Shown here: one piece after another, positions 46,122 to 57,659 of the stretch
Layout of the letters: each line of letters opens with the position of its first letter
How positions within the stretch are numbered: the stretch's first letter is position 1
Origin: Datisca glomerata
Lineage: Eukaryota > Streptophyta > Magnoliopsida > Cucurbitales > Datiscaceae
NCBI GenBank assembly: GCA_003255025.1
Contig: QANY01009406.1
Location: 434,001 to 498,000 of the forward strand
Reading direction: 5' to 3'
DNA: 64,000 nt
Translations under genes and position numbers: made by a program
Notes under the pieces: model-generated
Told to the model about the DNA's origin: nothing
Database searches by the model: none
Seen by the model: the letters and a program-made list of their open reading frames with translations, nothing else

Positions 46122-49100
46122 CTATCTTCCTGTCATCAAATTGAGAAGTGCCTGGTTTTCATAGTAAGACCCGGCATCCCAATCCTCACCTGAGGTCGAA
46201 AGTGTCATAAGCGCAACCACAATCGATCTCATGCTTGGACGTAGTAGTGGATTCTCGTGTGTACACGCTTTTGCAAGCTGGGCCATCTGCGATTGAAGTC
46301 ACCGCAAAATTCATTCATTCATTGAAGAAACTCCATAATACATAGTAGGGAAAGTTCTTCTATACCTTATGTAGTTTTCTTAAAGGACACGAATAATTGT
46401 CTACTTAAAAAATGACAAATCAATCTACTGTGATAAATGTGTCAGTTTAGGTGTGAAAATACACTATTATCCCCTATAACCAGCTCGACATAACTGTTTC
46501 TTTAACCCGAAACATAAACCAACTTGGGTTTTTTTGGGTTTAAGTATTAAAAAAAATTAATTTCAACATTTTCATAATTAAGAAAAGACAAAGGGTAATT
46601 TTTAGTATTATATGTTATTTGATCATCATTTGTTTGAAATTCAATGATTTTAGACCTTTTTTACCACCAAAACCTAACATGAATGAATAATGTCTGAGTT
46701 AGTTTTTAGACAAGACAGGTGTCCTTGCTTTTTAAATAAATTACAGGTGGTGTCAGACGAAATTTCTAGCGCAGAAAAATTATTCACCTTATGGACTGAA
46801 TCAATCGAGTAGTCATCTCCTAGTCGGGGGTCAACTAGTTTTCGGAGATTTTCTTTAGGGTCAGACTCATTAAGAACTTCCTCAAACTGCAAATTACAAA
46901 ACACCACGATAAGAGTTTAACATAAAAGCTAATTTGTTCGTTTTTGCTCCAAAAAAGAAATCAAGATAAGGAAGCACTAACCAGACCAACGAGTCCCTTT
47001 GATTCATTAATAGAACAAGCTACATTTGTTTTGACTACAGCTTGCTTGGCTGAAATAAGTTCAAAAAGAACAACCCCAAAAGCATACACATCTATTTTTG
47101 GAGAAACATCTCCATATTGGGCATACCTGCAAGCATAGCATAGCCACTTTCAAATCCATCTCTTTGTTAACTATTGAACAAACGAAGAAGAAACAATCTG
47201 AAGCAGTCATCTTACTCTGGCGGCATGTATCCAAATGTACCCACAAGACGCGTCGGAAGCGAATTGTTTCCAAATTCAGTCAATTTAGTTAACCCAAAGT
47301 CTGCAACCTTCAAGAGAAATATGAGTAGAACGTCAGCGGCTCGATTGTTTCGTAACGACAAGGAATGGTAGTAATGCTACCTTTCCGTGAAAGTTCTCGT
47401 CGATTAATATATTTGCTGACTTAATATCGCGATGAATATAAACAGGAACAGTATGTTCATGGATATACTCAAGTCCTCTAGCCGAATCAAGGGCAATATG
47501 AACTCTAGTAGACCATGGGAGAGGATTCTTCTCTGCAATCACACATAGTTATTTCAGTTCTTTCAAAGGTTAACTTGCTGCATTTATTACTCCTCCTGCC
47601 AATATAATCTCACCTGAGCCACGTAGATGTTGGGTTAGGTTTCCATTCTCAATGTATTCATAGACTACGAAAAGGCTATTCTCAATACAATATCCTATCA
47701 GCCGCACCTGCACCGATCATTTGTGTATATACAGAGTTATAGGTGAAAAAAAAAGAGAGAAAATTCCCTTCATAATCAGGAAACCTATGGATAGTGATCC
47801 ACTCATCAAACGAAATGCTCCTTTCGTTTTCTATCTATACTTACCTTCAACCATTTCTAATTGTGGAACAGAACCTCATTCAATTGTGGGCGAAAAATCT
47901 TTCTGGATACTAAGATGGATGAACATTCATCTAAAAGCTTTCAATCACACGAGATATAATCGACGGACTTTAGCCAACAGTTTTATAGGATAATGAAAAG
48001 GAAATGCCTGACAATTTCCATTTTAACTGATATTCAAAAGGCAGAGTCATATCTACATGTTTTTGTTGGTTATATTTACATGTTGACGAGAAAGAAAACA
48101 TGTTACCAGGTTCAAGTGGTTGACATGTGTTAGAACCTTCAATTCTGCAAGAAACTCTTTTGATGCTTCCATATCCATCTTCTTTATTGCTGCTTTCTGC
48201 ACAATTTTTTTTTGTTTGGGAGGTGGGGGAGTTGGACAGAGTTCTTATTAAAGGAATTGTATAAACTGATAGACAATAGAATCCAAAATGTAAGAGTTGG
48301 GTAAGGTAGAATGGAAGGAGGAAAGAAAATGAGGGAAAAATCCTTTCTTCCCTCTTTTTAACCATAACGCAGAGCTAATTACATGAGAAGATGCAGCTTT
48401 CAAACAAGAACTAAAGAAAATAAGTCGTTCTTATATATGATGAATGAAGATTTGCAAAAACAAACCTCGCCTCTCAGCTCTGCAAAGTAAACAGCTCCAA
48501 AACCACCTTCACCAATCTTATTACTTAAACTGAAGTTATTAGTGGCTTTGGCAAGTTCCTCGTATGAGAACTCCACTGATTTGTCAATTGTAATGCCTGT
48601 AGGAGCAGCCCCTCCAGCATGACCAATTGACTCTGCAGCTTTATTGAATAAATTCTTCTTAGGTGTTAACTCAAAGAGGATACCAAACCATATGTCATGT
48701 AAAACATCAGCAATTCGAATTTAGTTCATCAAATGTATTGTTAATCGCAGTAAATGAAGATAATAAAATAGCAAAGAAAGTACCTCGTCCATCTTGAGAA
48801 GAAAGATCTTGGGATACGTTGAGCAATTTCGCCGCCTGAGTTTTCTTCCTTCTGTTAAATTGAACATACATGCAACCTGCTGCTAATAGCATCCCAGCTA
48901 CTGCTGCTACTGATATGCCCGCAATAGCTCCGCCTGATAGTCCTGCTTTTATATAAATGCAAACTATAAGCTTAAAATAGCTTCGAGTTTCTACTTAACT
49001 ATCTCACGTGTCTATGAAGCTGAAGATAATCATCACAAAAACCAACTTTGTAGAAGGCCACACCACCTTGACTGCAATGAAGAAAAGAGATAAAAGTCAT

Positions 49101-50138
49101 CAAGAAATTTATGAAGACTCCAAGAACAAATTAGAAAGCAATTTAGTAACACGTGACGAAGAAACTCAATGAGTATCTACCTTAGCTTCAGAGGTGGATA
49201 TGTACCATTTTGATCTGTAAAAAAAAAATAGGTTACATAAGCAATTGAAATGAAATTAAGAACAGACAAACACAACAGTCAACATGTTTCTTCGTTGGGT
49301 TATGAACAACTAAGGTGTTCAAGTCAACAATTACCCCAAGGATTCTACTTAACAAGCTATCTTCCTTGAACTTACACTAAATTCTATGAACAGATAAGCA
49401 ATTTCCATCTCACAACCCACCAAGTTAATTCAATAACCAGCATGAAGAAATGACCATTTCGCTCATTCAAACTAAAACACCAAAAGAAATACTTGTTTGT
49501 CACCAAAGACAAGGGATTTCACCTCTGCCAGGAATAAAAACCAATCCACCGGCACTAAAATTCACGCCAGGATTATACGCCTGCAGCAAAGCCGCGCTAA
49601 GATTCGTCTCCACAGATAATATATCCAAATTGTCCTCCACACGAAGCGGGTACGTGATAAACAGCCCGTAGTCCTTCGAAACCGCCGAATTTCCACAGGA
49701 GCAGTTCACCACCACATTCAAAGTGGCATTATTATCAGGAGGTTTAATAGGATCGTAGCTATTGAACCTCTGCAACATCTCGGATGTCGTCAAGCCCGAG
49801 TAGTAAGTACCTGCAATTTTTTCGTACGAGTCTCCGCTCTGAAGATGATACTGAAATGTATGACCTAGAAACTCATCGTTGATACAGTCACATGAGAATG
49901 GAATATTGATCCTTCTGCCGACTTGCAAACTGTCTACGCTGCGCAGAGTATCTTTGTTGTATTCAAGAATAGGGTCATGTGAGGGTAGATTTAACATTTT
50001 GGAAATGAATGTAATATTCGAGTTCGGCCAAGCATTGTAAGAACCTAAAGCTAAGCATCCTCTTTTACACCTGGATTCAGCTCTGAACAACACTGAGATT
50101 AAGACCAACAACAACAACAACCCAGTTTGAGGTTTCAT
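46122..50138 (-). CDS. LysM receptor-like kinase, CERK1/LYK type
   Basis: Chitin-perception receptor kinase of the plasma membrane. Exons: 50,138-49,523; 49,214-49,181; 49,071-49,043 (29 nt, tentative); 48,945-48,784; about 48,669-48,466; 48,196-48,107; 47,707-47,614; 47,532-47,381; 47,307-47,216; 47,126-46,982; 46,886-46,788; 46,286-46,122. Exon 1 has a signal peptide ([12 protein letters not shown]) and the LysM ectodomain with CKRGC, CDC and CSC cysteines. Exon 4 has the transmembrane helix ([17 protein letters not shown]). The kinase looks active: GEGGFG loop, Lys in [32 protein letters not shown]. It ends NLMTGR, as CERK1 does, at about 626 residues. All junctions keep phase except 4 to 5, where the only AG acceptor (48,670) gives the wrong phase. 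A MITE end lies 7 bp past the stop. Confidence 0.87.
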
Positions 50139-51085
50139 TTGATCAAGAAGATGATCAAGAACCTTAGTCGACTAAAATGGAGGAGACCCAGAATGAATAT
50201 TGAGAGTCTAGCTCTGGTAGCAGAAATGGAGGTTTCGAAGGTAATAGGTGGAGTTTTCTGTAGGGCCATTGACCCGAATTCTTCATTTGTTTTTGCGTAT
50301 AAACCGTTGGAGATTAGCTGGTGGGAGGCGAATGCCATGTAATATTTGTTTATTTCTTTCCTCGTCTCTGTCTGCGTTTTTTCTACTGAAGGAGAAGACG
50401 GAATCTTTGTTGGAGATCGGTCTGCAACCAAACAGAAAGAATTTGGAAATTAATTAATGGGAAATGATTATTAATTACCAATTAATTATCAGTTTCTTAA
50501 ATCACTGAATTTTCATTCTTTCGGCTTGAAATGTTCGAAGCAGTGAATCGTGAAGATCCAATGTAAATTGACAAGTGAGATCGTATCGACATTCCGTAAT
50601 CGACAAATTGATATTAATAATTTCTTCTGTCTAAATAAATCGTGATGCCTACATTTGTTGGAAAATCTGAGTTCCTCTGCTCTTCATCATGCTTACAACC
50701 ACTATTTAATGCTCTGTTTCAACCATCTCATGCCTAACACCAAAAGGCAAATTTGGAAAGACGCTGTTTCCCCCCCTCATATCTAAATTCTTTTTTTTTC
50801 TTTAACTCTCATATGACATCGATTGATGAGCATTGGATTTAAAAAGAGAATCTAATTTAATTTGATATTATAGAGTATAGAACTTATTCTCTATTCCTTC
50901 AAGGATATCGAGTTGGGTTGCTTTCCCTTTCTTCCTCGTATGGAGTAGAAAATGTTACGTGAAATCTTCTTAATGATATCATATATTATGACTTGAATCT
51001 ATAGTCAATATTATTTACAATAGGAGCAACTAATAGTTGAATCTCATTTTTTTTTTCATTTTTTTCACTTTCGTATTAGTGATAA
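50139..51085. other. upstream region of the LysM kinase gene
   Basis: Should hold its promoter and 5' untranslated region. I see no TATA box that I would place with confidence and no other gene. Confidence 0.4.
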
Positions 51086-51089
51086 TGGT

Positions 51090-51310
51090 ATAAAAGAAGG
51101 AATGTTCAATTTCAAGTTGTTCAAGAATAGTAGGCGTCGAGTTTCTCGACCTTTTACCTTAGAATTAGTCAGTTCTATTTTTCTATGGGAGACAAATAAA
51201 GGGATGTAACTCAGCGGTAGAGTATCACTTTGACGTAGTAGAAGTTATCAGTTCAAACTTAATTATTCATAAATTCAATGTGAGTTTTTCTATTTTACTT
51301 GTTGGGTTGG
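51090..51310 (+). pseudogene. nuclear copy of plastid DNA: trnV-GAC and its upstream flank
   Basis: GTCGAGTTTCTCGACC, then TTAGTCAGTTCTATTTTTC, then a tRNA-Val(GAC)-like sequence starting near 51,199: GGGATGTAACTCAGCGGTAG, the anticodon stem with TTTGACG, then the plastid flank AATGTGAGTTTTTCTATTTT. Compared with the plastid sequence as I remember it, most changes are C-to-T or G-to-A, as in methylated nuclear transfers. The acceptor and T stems no longer pair well, so it is not a working tRNA gene. Confidence 0.8.
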
Positions 51311-52258
51311 ACATCTAGATTCAGAATTGGCTTATTCGATTAGTGAATATCAGGGTTTACTAAAATCTTGAATTTATATTAAGCATGAATCCATGGTAGG
51401 AGTATACGTTGGGCAGTTTGATTTAATTTTGAATGATTATTTACCAAACCAATATAACTACATTTACAACCTGATTCGCTAATTGTTGGTCTGGTTTAGG
51501 TTGGCTACTTCCCTTATACTTCAAGCTAATACTGAAAGATAATTTCATTATCAATTTTATAATATAACTATTTTCTATAGTAAACAATCAATGATTTACC
51601 GTGAAAATAAGAAATTACAGACGCAGTGGAGTAAGATTGTGTATGAGTGGTGAGGTAATTTAGTTATTCCTAGAAATTCAGTTACCACTTGCATTGGGTG
51701 TGTTATTTATTTACTATCAATAATCTCTCTGGTTCAACTGATTGGTCCCCTCCAATTCTAATGAACAAGATGAGCTCTTGTTTAATATGAATTGTTGGTT
51801 CAGATTTTAAAGATTCGTATTTATTTTTAAAAGAAAAGAGAAAAAATATCATATAAATAAGTCAGTCTTTGTTTTCAACACATAGAGATCTGAGTCAGCA
51901 ACTCATATATGTTAAAATTAATATCTCTTGTTAGATCATCCAACGAGAGCAATCCAAATCCATCAGCAACCAACCATCTATCTCTTTTTATTCTAAACTT
52001 AATTTAGAGGAGGAGTTTTTGTTGATTCCACTAGAATACCACAAGAAATAAAACTGACTTCGGTGCCGGAGGTTCGTCTTTAACACCACTCTTGATGTCA
52101 TTTACGAACATGCAACAAATCATGTGAAGTGTGTTGTTTTTTACTACTTGAGTAAAAAAGATATTCTTTGACTAATAGCTACATAAACACATATTATATC
52201 TTTCCTTTCTTGATTGAAAATCGTATTTGTAGCTACTGCTGCTTTACCGATCTATAAG
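51311..52258. other. intergenic between two plastid-derived segments
   Basis: AT-rich; I do not recognise plastid sequence or a gene here. Confidence 0.35.
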
Positions 52259-52530
52259 AGAAGGGATATATAACTTAGTGATTGAGTGTCACCTTGTTGT
52301 GGTGGAAGTCATCAATTCGAGCTTGATAATCCCTAAACACTATGTGAGTTTTTCTATTTCTACTCGATCCCCCTGTCGTGACTGAATGAGATTGGATTAG
52401 ATGCTCGTGAGATTGACATGAGGGGGTAGGGATGGGTATATTTTTTGGGAGTGATCGAACTTCAGGCGAATATGAAGTACATGGATACAAGTTATGTCTT
52501 GGAATGAAAGACAATGTCAAAAAACTTATA
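52259..52530 (+). pseudogene. nuclear copy of plastid DNA: trnV-GAC to the rrn16 leader
   Basis: Starts AAGGGATATATAACTTAGTG, with the tRNA-Val region through AATCCCTAAACACTATG, then the plastid 16S rRNA promoter/leader region (GAGTTTTTCTATTT, TGAATGAGATTGGATTAGA, GACATGAGGGGGTAGGGATG, GCGAATATGAAG, CATGGATACAAGTTATG, TTGGAATGAAAGACAAT). The anticodon GAC has become GTT and many CG sites are TG or CA. It overlaps the first nuclear copy over about 110 bp of plastid sequence but extends the other way. Confidence 0.88.
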
Positions 52531-53509
52531 GCTTTTTGTCTTTGTTTTTCATGTACCAAGGAATGACGAATCAATCACGACAAGTATTGTGAAGATTTTC
52601 ACTCCCAATTACATTTCATTCATTAAACCAAACATCATATTCGATCACATTTAGCAACTATAACAAAAATAGATACCATGAGCATATCATATGTGTTGAT
52701 GCTGAAATTTGAATAGTACATGTGCCCTAGATGGTGAGTTGTAAAAATCTCACACCACAGATGAAAGAACCCAAAGAACGTGTCAGATGCATAGATTGAC
52801 GGAGATGTTGTAAGACTAACTAAGCTTACCTTTGGCTTTGGTGGGGGGCGTATTTATACCTGAGGCTTACCCTTGGCGTGGCTTGTTGGAGAAGTGATGT
52901 GAGGTGTCACATCACCACTTTGAGAGCGTAAAGGGCGGAATTTAATGTTCTTGTTATCCGAGCTGGCGTAAACAGGCGACATTTAATGTTGATGTACCCC
53001 AAGTTGATGTAAAGGATGACTGAGATGACTTGAGTCTGACATGGACGACGATGATTGGACAAGAGGATTGTGGGTCCAATTACGGGGGAGTATGTGGAAA
53101 ATCTACTTTTGGCTGATAATTATTAGAGTGACATGAGGGCACAACCTCCCAAGCTACCTAGACTTCAGGATCCCGTCCCGTTGATTCCCAAGCTCTTGGT
53201 CTCGTGTAGCTCGTGTTGCGGTGTTCTTCATTGTAACTCTTGGTCTACCTTCATAAACTCCAAGTCTAGTAAGGAGGACCAGACCTCGCGTCCTGTCCTA
53301 GAAGAATATGAGAACTATATCCAACTCGAGCTTGTTGAGAGACCTTTAGAAAGACCCTCAATGGTCTTGCTATTTAGGGAGATGGACACATATCACTGTC
53401 ATACTGAGGTTTGGGAAATTCCCATAAGACTATGAAATTTCATATCGTCTTTTATTTTTATAAGAATTGGTCTAGAAAGTTTGATTATTTGTACTATTTA
53501 CTTTTACTT
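52531..53509. other. unassigned; possible LTR or solo-LTR fragment
   Basis: A GC-richer segment (about 52,790-53,440) with TATTTATACCTGAGGCTTACC could be a decayed LTR, but I find no partner copy. An open frame at 53,133-53,435 (100 codons, +) has no recognised domain and I do not call it a gene. Confidence 0.3.
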
Positions 53510-53517
53510 AAGATCAC

Positions 53518-54636
53518 TAGGGGAGTTCACGGTTCAACTCGGTCAGTTTTTTAGCCTAAAACCGAACCGAATCAAAACTTTCGATTCGACTGTATTCCAA
53601 ACTGAACCGAATCGTGAAGCTTATAAAAACTGAACCAAACCATGAAATGCGGTTTGGTTTGGTTCGGTTCTGTGGTTCTGCAACACATCTTTCACAGTTT
53701 TAAAGCTACTAAATATAAAAGGGAATCAAACAAAGCTTTCTCCAGAAAATACTAAACGAATATCTCAATTACAGCTCAAATAATCAGATCTTGAATAAAT
53801 ATCTTAGAAAATACTAAACAAATTACAGTTCAAAATCACCAAATCTTAAATGAATTACAGCTCAAAATCACCAAATCTTAAACGAATTACAGCTTCATAT
53901 CAGAATCCAAAATGAACTAAAGCTCTGAAAGAAAACCTAAACATAAATAACATCTCAAAAAACCCTTCGAGACAATCTTAGATTCTGAAAATCACCAAGA
54001 CAATATCTCAGCCTAATCGAAACAGAAAATCACCAAGAAATATAAATTAACTAAAGAAAACAAAGAAACATAGATTGCCTTCGAGACTATCACAGATGAG
54101 ATTGGCTTATTGATAAGGAATGCAAATGGGAACAGACGCGATGATGAAACTCTCTCACTTCTCAAACCAACCAGAATCAAGAGACGCGATGACGAAGGGA
54201 AGGGAAGAAGGAGAGAGGAGAGAGGAGAAGCAGAATCGACGAGATGTAAGAGACAAGAGAAGCGAAATTGAAGGAATGAGGAGAAGCAGAGTTCGATTGA
54301 AGGAGAAAGGATGAGAAGTGGGGTTCGATTGATGGAGAAAGGATGAGAAGTGGGGTTCGATTGAAGGAGAAAGGGGGAGAAGCTTGGGCTGATGAAGAAG
54401 AATAGATAACCCTAATCCTCTTATATACTAAGGGTAGATGCAAAACGGCAGTGTATTGGGTGTATGCATGTTTTGGTTCGGTTCGAAAAATGAATTTTTT
54501 CTGAACCAAACTGAAACTTCGGTTCGACAGTTCTTTCAAACCAAACCGAAGTGAACCGTGACGAGTTAAAAAACTAACCGAATCAATTATTTTCAGTTTG
54601 ATTCGATTCAATTCGGTTCGATTTTAAACACCACTA
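53518..54636. mobile_element. hAT-like non-autonomous element (TSD AAGATCAC)
   Basis: 1,119 bp between perfect 8-bp duplications AAGATCAC (53,510-53,517 and 54,637-54,644). The ends are TAGGGGAGTT and, on the complement, TAGTGGTGTT. Both subterminal regions are packed with CGGTTCGGTT / GAACCGAACC repeats in opposite orientation, so the two ends could pair. No transposase is present. The middle holds short tandem repeats (AAATTACAGCTCAAAATCACC; GAGAAGTGGGGTTCGATTGA, three copies at about 54,275-54,370). Confidence 0.82.
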
Positions 54637-54731
54637 AAGATCACTACTCAGCTTTTAAACACACACCCTTTATTGCCTAAAATAAAGAGTCAGTAAACAC
54701 TCTAACTTGTTATTAAAAAAATATAATATTA

Positions 54732-54935
54732 AGAGAATGTATGTTTGGGTTTGACTTATGCCAAAAAAATAGAAAAAGGAATGATCCCCTGAGGCAAAAA
54801 AAAAGTAGTAGCATTTAATCATGGATACAAGTACTAAAGGATATTTCAACGTCTTACTCGAGTGAAATTTTAGACAAAGTAAAAGATGCTATTTTGGTAT
54901 CATGGATTTTGATGCCATACCCAACCAACCCTCTC
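54732..54935. mobile_element. Tourist-like MITE (TSD TTA)
   Basis: About 204 bp flanked by TTA on both sides (54,729 and 54,936). The termini GAGAATGTATGTTTGGGTTT and, as complement, GAGAGGGTTGGTTGGGTAT lead into a shared TATGSCA...AAAA block. A 3-bp TTA duplication suggests PIF/Harbinger. Confidence 0.55.
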
Positions 54936-55090
54936 TTAGTTCTAATTGTTTTTTTCTCTTGAAATCCTTGCAAAGTTGATTGCTTTTTCCTCCCACAATT
55001 ATTTCTAGTTGTTAATGGCAGATTAGATGTCACATTCCAAGCTACATAATTATTTGACTACTTTTTTTAATATGTTTAGTGGTATTTTTA

Positions 55091-55492
55091 GGGAAAAGCA
55101 TTTATAATGCCCCTTAACTTTGGTTCATTAAACACTTTAATTTAGTCTTAAAATTTTAAATGACACTTGAATCTTGTAACATTTAAAAACGTATATCTCA
55201 TAGTCTCCATTTAAATACCCGTTGGTAATTACTTTCATACTCAAATTTGGGGCCAAATTCACATCATCTTCTTGCTCTAATTTTGTTGAGGGTAGTGTGG
55301 TTTATGTTTAGAATTCCGTTCAATCACGTGCATAGCCCTTGATCATCCGTTAACACTAATGAGCATTTAAATAAGTACTACATGATTTACATTTTGACGG
55401 TTCAAAGGACTCTAATCTTCGTTTTCAAAAAAATTCTACTCTAAAGTGTTCAATGTAACCCAAAGTTAAGGGGACATTTGAGGTTTTTGCTC
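55091..55492. mobile_element. MITE with about 50-bp terminal inverted repeats
   Basis: The left end reads GGGAAAAGCATTTATAATGC, then CCCTTAACTTTGGTTCATTA and AACACTTTA. The complement of the right end reads GAGCAAAAACCTCAAATGTC, then CCCTTAACTTTGGGTTACAT and TGAACACTTTA. A 9-bp duplication is only suggested (TATTTTTAG / TACTTTTAT), so the superfamily is open. Confidence 0.7.
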
Positions 55493-55530
55493 TTACTTTT
55501 ATTCCTATTATAACTAAGTCATGATAACAA

Positions 55531-56085
55531 TGAACATGAATAATTTTACATGACACGTACCAAGATTTAGATCAAAATTTCCATCGAATAGAATATAAAG
55601 TGAGAATCGTAAGATCAACTAGGTGATTATAAAGAATATATCAATCAGACGAAAGTACATAGATTGCTGATATGACAATCCAAAAAGAAGCTAATAAGAC
55701 ATATTGATCAGACGGTCAATATTCACTTGGTTGTTATTGTTGATAAGCTAATCCTTAAGGAATATTCTGTTGATTCTATTTTCAGATAGAATTAGATAGG
55801 CTATATCAGATTCTATGTAACCGATTGAAAGCCTATAAATAAAGGCAAGATGTAACTCCAACGAAGGTCAACAGCTCTCAACACTCATTACCCTTGTAAA
55901 CCCTTTCTCCATAATGAAATACTATCAAAATCTCCCAGTGGTTTCTCTTACCTTTAATGATTTTCCACGTAAATCATAGTATCATTATTTTATCTCTCTC
56001 TCTCTAAATTATTCACTTGATTTTCATATCATGATGTAAGAAATTCACGACCGATTCTCAAAGACGGTGGATTTTTTCATTTACA
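55531..56085 (+). repeat. E4 5' LTR
   Basis: 555 bp. It contains GGCCTATAAATAAAGGCAAGA-like sequence (here GCCTATAAATAAAGGCAAG near 55,831), a plausible TATA box, about 60 bp before CTCAACACTCATTACCC. It ends TTTCATTTACA. Confidence 0.9.
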
Positions 56086-56105
56086 TTTGGTGCTTTCATT
56101 GAGAG
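56086..56105 (+). other. E4 primer binding site
   Basis: TTTGGTGCTTTCATTGAGAG immediately after the 5' LTR. E3 has the same 19 bases TTGGTGCTTTCATTGAGAG at the corresponding place on the minus strand. Confidence 0.8.
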
Positions 56106-56499
56106 TGAGAGAAAAACTCAAGAAACCTCTTCCCAAAACGCTCAAAACTAAATCAAACACCCCCATCAACAACTGAAGCGAAAGTGGAAATGAAAGCTGA
56201 ACCGAAAGCAAGAACGGAAAAGCCAGCAATACAGAAACTCAAAAGCATAGTAGAAATGAAAATGACTACAAAATCAAAAATGGAAGCAAAGAGCGGTAAA
56301 CTCATTCATATTCGTTTAAAATATTTCTTTTATACAATTATTATTTATAAAAAAAATTATTAACTCTATTCGTGGAATGAATCTGAAAAATTGTGGTAAT
56401 GGTCGTTGTCGTCATCACCAACTGCGAGGGGAAGCCTCGCCACCATGGAAACGTCGCTATCGAGGGAGCTTCAAGCAAGAAAAAAAATCAGAGCGGATA

Positions 56500-56780
56500 T
56501 CAAAAGTGGAGCTCAGAAAGCACATATTAGAAAAGCTCAGACCAGAAAATCTCAGAGGGCTCATATCAGAAGATCTCAAAAAACTCAGATAAAAAAAACT
56601 CAGAGAGTTCAGAACGGATCAGCTCAGAAAACTTAGATCAGAAAAGTTGAAGTCAGAGCTTCAGAACAAAATAGTTGAAGTTAGAGTTTCAGAACAGAAA
56701 AGTAGAAGTCAAAAATTCAGAACAGAGAAGTCTCAGCGCTTCAGAAAAGAAAAAGAATTTCAGAAGAGAAATTCATTAGA
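56500..56780 (+). repeat. E4 CTCAGA/TTCAGA-rich repeat
   Basis: Short motifs AAAGCTCAGA, AAATCTCAGA, AACTCAGA and TTCAGAACAGAAAAG recur every 15-30 bp. The Lys/Arg-rich frames seen here are products of this repeat, not genes. It resembles the complement of 29,430-29,700 in E3. Confidence 0.6.
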
Positions 56781-57659
56781 AAAGAAAAAATGGATAAGAA
56801 AAGAATTTCAGGGCAAAAAATTCCAGAGAAAAGAAGAGCAAAGAAAATCATATTCACTACAATCAATAAACGCAACTTCAGAACGGGAAACATTGTGGCA
56901 AAGGCAACGGAAACTTCGTGGCAACGGCAATTGAAAAGTCGTGGCAACGGGAATGAAAACGACAATTGGTACAATACTAGAAATGAGAGCGTAATGGAAG
57001 CCGAAATGGAAGCGGCATGGCAACGGAACTAGAAGTGAAAAATGAAAGTAAGGGATGAACAAACAACATAAACGGAAAATAGAAGCCCCAGACCGAAAGT
57101 TTCAAAAGTGCGAATCTCGCAAACCAAAACCAAGAATGAAGGGGTATAAAGTTAGTGGAAAAAATGACGGACAAGGAGCGGGCAACGATATTCAGAACTT
57201 GCAAACGATATTTATAAAAGCACATTGAACTCAAAACTAAGTATTCACTTTTTATCTACTTTGTTTCTCTTAAATATGCCATTTTATCCATTAAAAATGT
57301 GAATTTATTATTTGATGCATAATCTAAAAAATTTAAGTGCATATGATCATGCTTAACATGTGTTAGCGTAAATCACATTTATAATGCTTGGACCGGCTAG
57401 TACACTCATATTGATAGCTCAACCAAATAAATATTAGCATGACACTATCTCATAATCGAGCATCATGAAAAAAATTTATTATGTCATGTCTAAATTGATT
57501 TGAGTTATTAAACATTATCAAGCCGAAATATCTTTTTTTGAGATCATACATTTAATTCGAGACACTAAAAATAGCATTTTTAACTCAGCCAACTTAATGC
57601 TCGATCATCTTACCAGAGTAGTCTTTGACGTGGAAACTAATACATATCAAACCAGATTC

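Noticed and set aside
51199..51275. A functional tRNA-Val gene
   Set aside because: The flanks are plastid on both sides and the stems are mutated, so it is a decayed plastid transfer. The copy at 52,260 has even lost its anticodon.
53133..53435. 100-codon frame on + as a gene
   Set aside because: No domain, no introns or poly(A) context, and it lies in a segment that may be a decayed LTR.
56377..57032. Overlapping basic open frames after the E4 primer binding site as gag
   Set aside because: No capsid or zinc-knuckle motif; sequence is dominated by CTCAGA/TTCAGA repeats and several frames are equally open.
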